NCBI GenBank assembly: GCA_021613535.1
Contig: CP075495.1
Location: 14,322,001-14,386,000, forward strand
Direction: 5' to 3'
Source: Adineta vaga
Lineage: Eukaryota; Rotifera
Length of the DNA stretch: 64,000 bases
In this document: positions 61,701 through 64,000 of the stretch, piece after piece
Numbering within the stretch: the first letter of the stretch is position 1
How the letters are laid out: each line of letters starts with the position of its first letter
Notes under the pieces: generated by a model
What the model was told of the DNA's origin: nothing
Seen by the model: only the letters and a program-made list of their open reading frames with translations
The model's database searches: none
Position numbers and translations under genes: made by a program

Positions 61701-64000
61701 TTGATTAGTAAGTGTATTTTTCTTCATTCGAAAAGAAATGATCTTATTTTGACAATCTTCTCCCCTTTAGATGCAAGTACAACCATGAATTTAACGGAAT
61801 ATCAATCGAGTTATACGATCAATATGTATGTATCAAAATGTCAATATTGGGATGAAAAACGATTCGTTTGGAGTTCCGATGGATGTCAGGTAAAGTTGCC
61901 TTTTTCCTTTGTTGAATCTATTTTCACATAATTTGAATAGGTTGGGTCATTGACAACATTGAAATCAACTGAATGTCTTTGTACACATTTGACAACATTT
62001 GGAAGTGATTTCTATGTTCCACCAAATACAATTGATTTTAAAACAGTTTTTACAAAATTTAAAAAATTACATGAAAATGCAGCAGTCTTCAGTACAGTGA
62101 TTGTTATTTTTGGCATATATGTTATCGCGGCCATTTGGGCAAGAAGAAAAGATGAACGCGATTTAGTCAAAGTAATGTATTTCATATACAACTACTATTT
62201 TCCATTGAGAATTCATCGAATATCAATGTGTTTCATATCTTTTAGTGGACAGCCGCACCACTTATTGATAATCTTCCTATTGATACTTATCATTATTTAA
62301 TTACAGTTCATACGGGTGTTGGTAAAGAATCTGGTACAACATCACATATAAATTTTGTCATCTCTGGTGAATTATCGGATAGTGGTGTACGAAAATTATC
62401 AGATGGCAAAACTCAAGTAAGTCAATCTGGAGTAGAGATGAATTGATTGAGAGAAAATTGTCTTCTAGGAATTTTCAGCTGGTAGTGTTCGAAATTTTGT
62501 AATGAGTGTAGAAGCACCGCTAGGTCCATTACTTTATCTTCGCGTTTGGCATGATAATTCTGGTGGAAAAGGCAAATCTTCTTGGTTTTTAAATATGATT
62601 AATGTTATGAATTTACAAACAGGTGAAAAGTAAGAATTCTCAATTGTCTATTCGAATACACTTTCTATTTATTAAAAGGAATTATTTCATTTGTGATAAT
62701 TGGCTTGCTGTTGAAAAAGGTGATGGTCTCGTTGATCGTGTCGTACCATTAGCTTCATCAAAAGAATTGAAAAGTTTTGCACATTTATTTACTCAATCGG
62801 TAAAGAAGAAATTCAGCGATGGACATTTATGGTATTCCGTATTTTCACGTCCTGTTCGAAGTAATTTCACTCGATTACAACGTATATCTTGTTGTATATC
62901 ATTACTTTTCTGTACAATGATATCGAATGCCATGTTTTATCGACAAGATACTCAAGGTCGACCAAATAAAGCTGGAGTTTTAATGAAAATTGGTCCAATT
63001 GAATTTACTTTAACACAATTATGGATAAGTTTCATTAGTACATTAGTTGTATTACCAGTCAATCTTCTAATTGTAACATTATTTCGTAAAGCAAAATATA
63101 GTCAAAAAACATTAATAACATATCATTTACAAGAAAGAAAACGTCGCAATAAAGCCAGTGAAAATAATGAACAATATCGAAAAACAATGAAGTTTGTGAT
63201 CATATCGAATTTGTAAGAAAGAAAATTTTGAATTTTGTTTTTTATTTTAGTTTCTTTTTTCGACGAAAACAACGTCAATTGAAACATTCCGAAGGATATG
63301 ATGAAACAGATATTGAACGTATTGGTGCAATACCATCAATTGAAGATAAAACTAGAACATTTCCACATTGGACTATTTATATTGCTTGGACATGTAAGTT
63401 TCTATATAAATTTCAATCATTATCTTTTCATATTTTTTCGTTCATTAGTGGTTATGTTAAGTATATTGACATGTTCATTTTTTATTATACTTTATTCATT
63501 GGAATGGGGAGCTAAACGTGCAAATGAATGGTTAATAACAATGATGCTTTCATTTGGTCAATCAATTCTTGTTATTGATCCTTTGAAAGTATTCTTTATT
63601 ACAGCAATTATAAGTTTTCTTATTCGTCGACCATATGATGATGAAACATTAGATTTTAATGATCCATTTACTGGAGCTTTAATTTCGAATCATAACATTG
63701 CGAATATTGATGGAAAAGACATCTATAATGATGCCAATGTTAAAGGTAATATTCAAATAAAAGAGAAAGAGAGAGACGAAGGATCGGTATGTTTATCTTT
63801 AGAAATCGCACGTCAACGTCGTGTACGTTTATTTAATTTGCGTCCAATTGATTCAACTGAAATGGCTCGTGCACGTGATCAACGTTTACGTGAAATAAAA
63901 ATGGGTGAAGTTATTCGTGAAATAATTATTTATATATTTTTTACAATTGTTCTATTATTTCTCTGCTATCAAGCGCGAGATACAAATTCCTATGGTTTAT
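55741..64000 (+). CDS. Polycystin-1-like protein, 3' end beyond window
   Basis: Starts at ATG 55741 with a signal peptide (MKNFFFLFLTNTIIFAQF); exon 1 ends 55798 and exon 2 starts 55857. Domains in order: a concanavalin/LamG-like domain (about 55.86-56.45 kb); a Cys-rich WSC-like module (about 56.5-56.87 kb, including GRCGCMLSSYE and CVCPF); PKD-like repeats (LDYGDG and RYGEYNVSVRCF near 57.47-57.6 kb); a long REJ/GAIN-like region (57.9-61.8 kb); a GPS motif (CQYWDEKRFVWSSDGC then CLCTHLTTFG, about 61.85-62.0 kb); TM1 (STVIVIFGIYVIAAIW); a PLAT domain (about 62.25-62.75 kb, with YLITVHTG and FVISGE); HLWYSVFSRPVRSNFTR; and further TM helices up to IFFTIVLLFLCYQARDTNSY at the edge. Introns are 50-70 nt. 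This is the polycystin-1/PKD1L layout: autoproteolysis at HL-T, then a TRPP-like membrane part, typically ciliary. The terminal TRP-like channel portion is off the window. Confidence 0.92.

Overview
This is a eukaryotic nuclear window. It is strongly AT-rich, has intron-dense animal genes on both strands with mostly short GT-AG introns (many 50-70 nt), and carries several mobile-element traces. The gene families are metazoan: soluble adenylyl cyclase, muscarinic receptor, Fringe, calpain, TRPM channel, polycystin-1-like protein, AMMECR1. The compact introns, an animal nicotinamidase and the style of the mobile DNA would fit a bdelloid rotifer. That assignment is inference and not proven by the sequence alone.

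Layout. 0.7-9.2 kb (minus): a soluble adenylyl cyclase (ADCY10 type) with two cyclase domains, a P-loop NTPase module and a long helical C-terminus. 9.5-11.3 kb (minus): a rhodanese plus dual-specificity phosphatase gene of STYXL1 type that keeps the catalytic cysteine. 12.9-14.6 kb (minus): an EF-hand-like plus nicotinamidase gene. 17.4-18.6 kb (plus): AMMECR1. 20.6-25.1 kb (minus): a muscarinic acetylcholine receptor with a very large third intracellular loop. 25.1-31.35 kb is gene-poor. 31.35-32.45 kb (minus): an apparently single-exon Fringe-type glycosyltransferase. 32.5-37.2 kb is gene-poor and holds small palindromic or transposon-like remnants.

37,242-43,427 is the most unusual object: a 6.2-kb element bounded by an 11-bp target-site duplication. 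Its long inverted arms (about 1.7 and 1.25 kb) are built from tandem units of about 152-173 bp, and the only convincing gene between them is a viral-type class I fusion glycoprotein (envelope-like) in two abutting reading frames. No transposase, reverse transcriptase, integrase or polymerase is visible, so it looks like a non-autonomous foldback-type element carrying an envelope gene as cargo.

44.7-47.6 kb (minus): an atypical calpain with a C-terminal membrane segment, and a tRNA-like sequence in an intron. 48.0-48.7 kb (minus): a small two-TM cysteine-containing protein. 49.4-54.5 kb (minus): a TRPM-family cation channel. 55.7 kb to the right edge (plus): a polycystin-1-like protein, cut off by the window. 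The TRPM and polycystin genes are divergently transcribed from a shared 1.2-kb interval. Several genes bear on Ca2+/cAMP signalling (cyclase, calpain, TRPM, polycystin, muscarinic receptor). Nothing shows that they are co-regulated.

Exon boundaries were read by eye from splice consensus and protein continuity. Only those given as exact coordinates were checked base by base.
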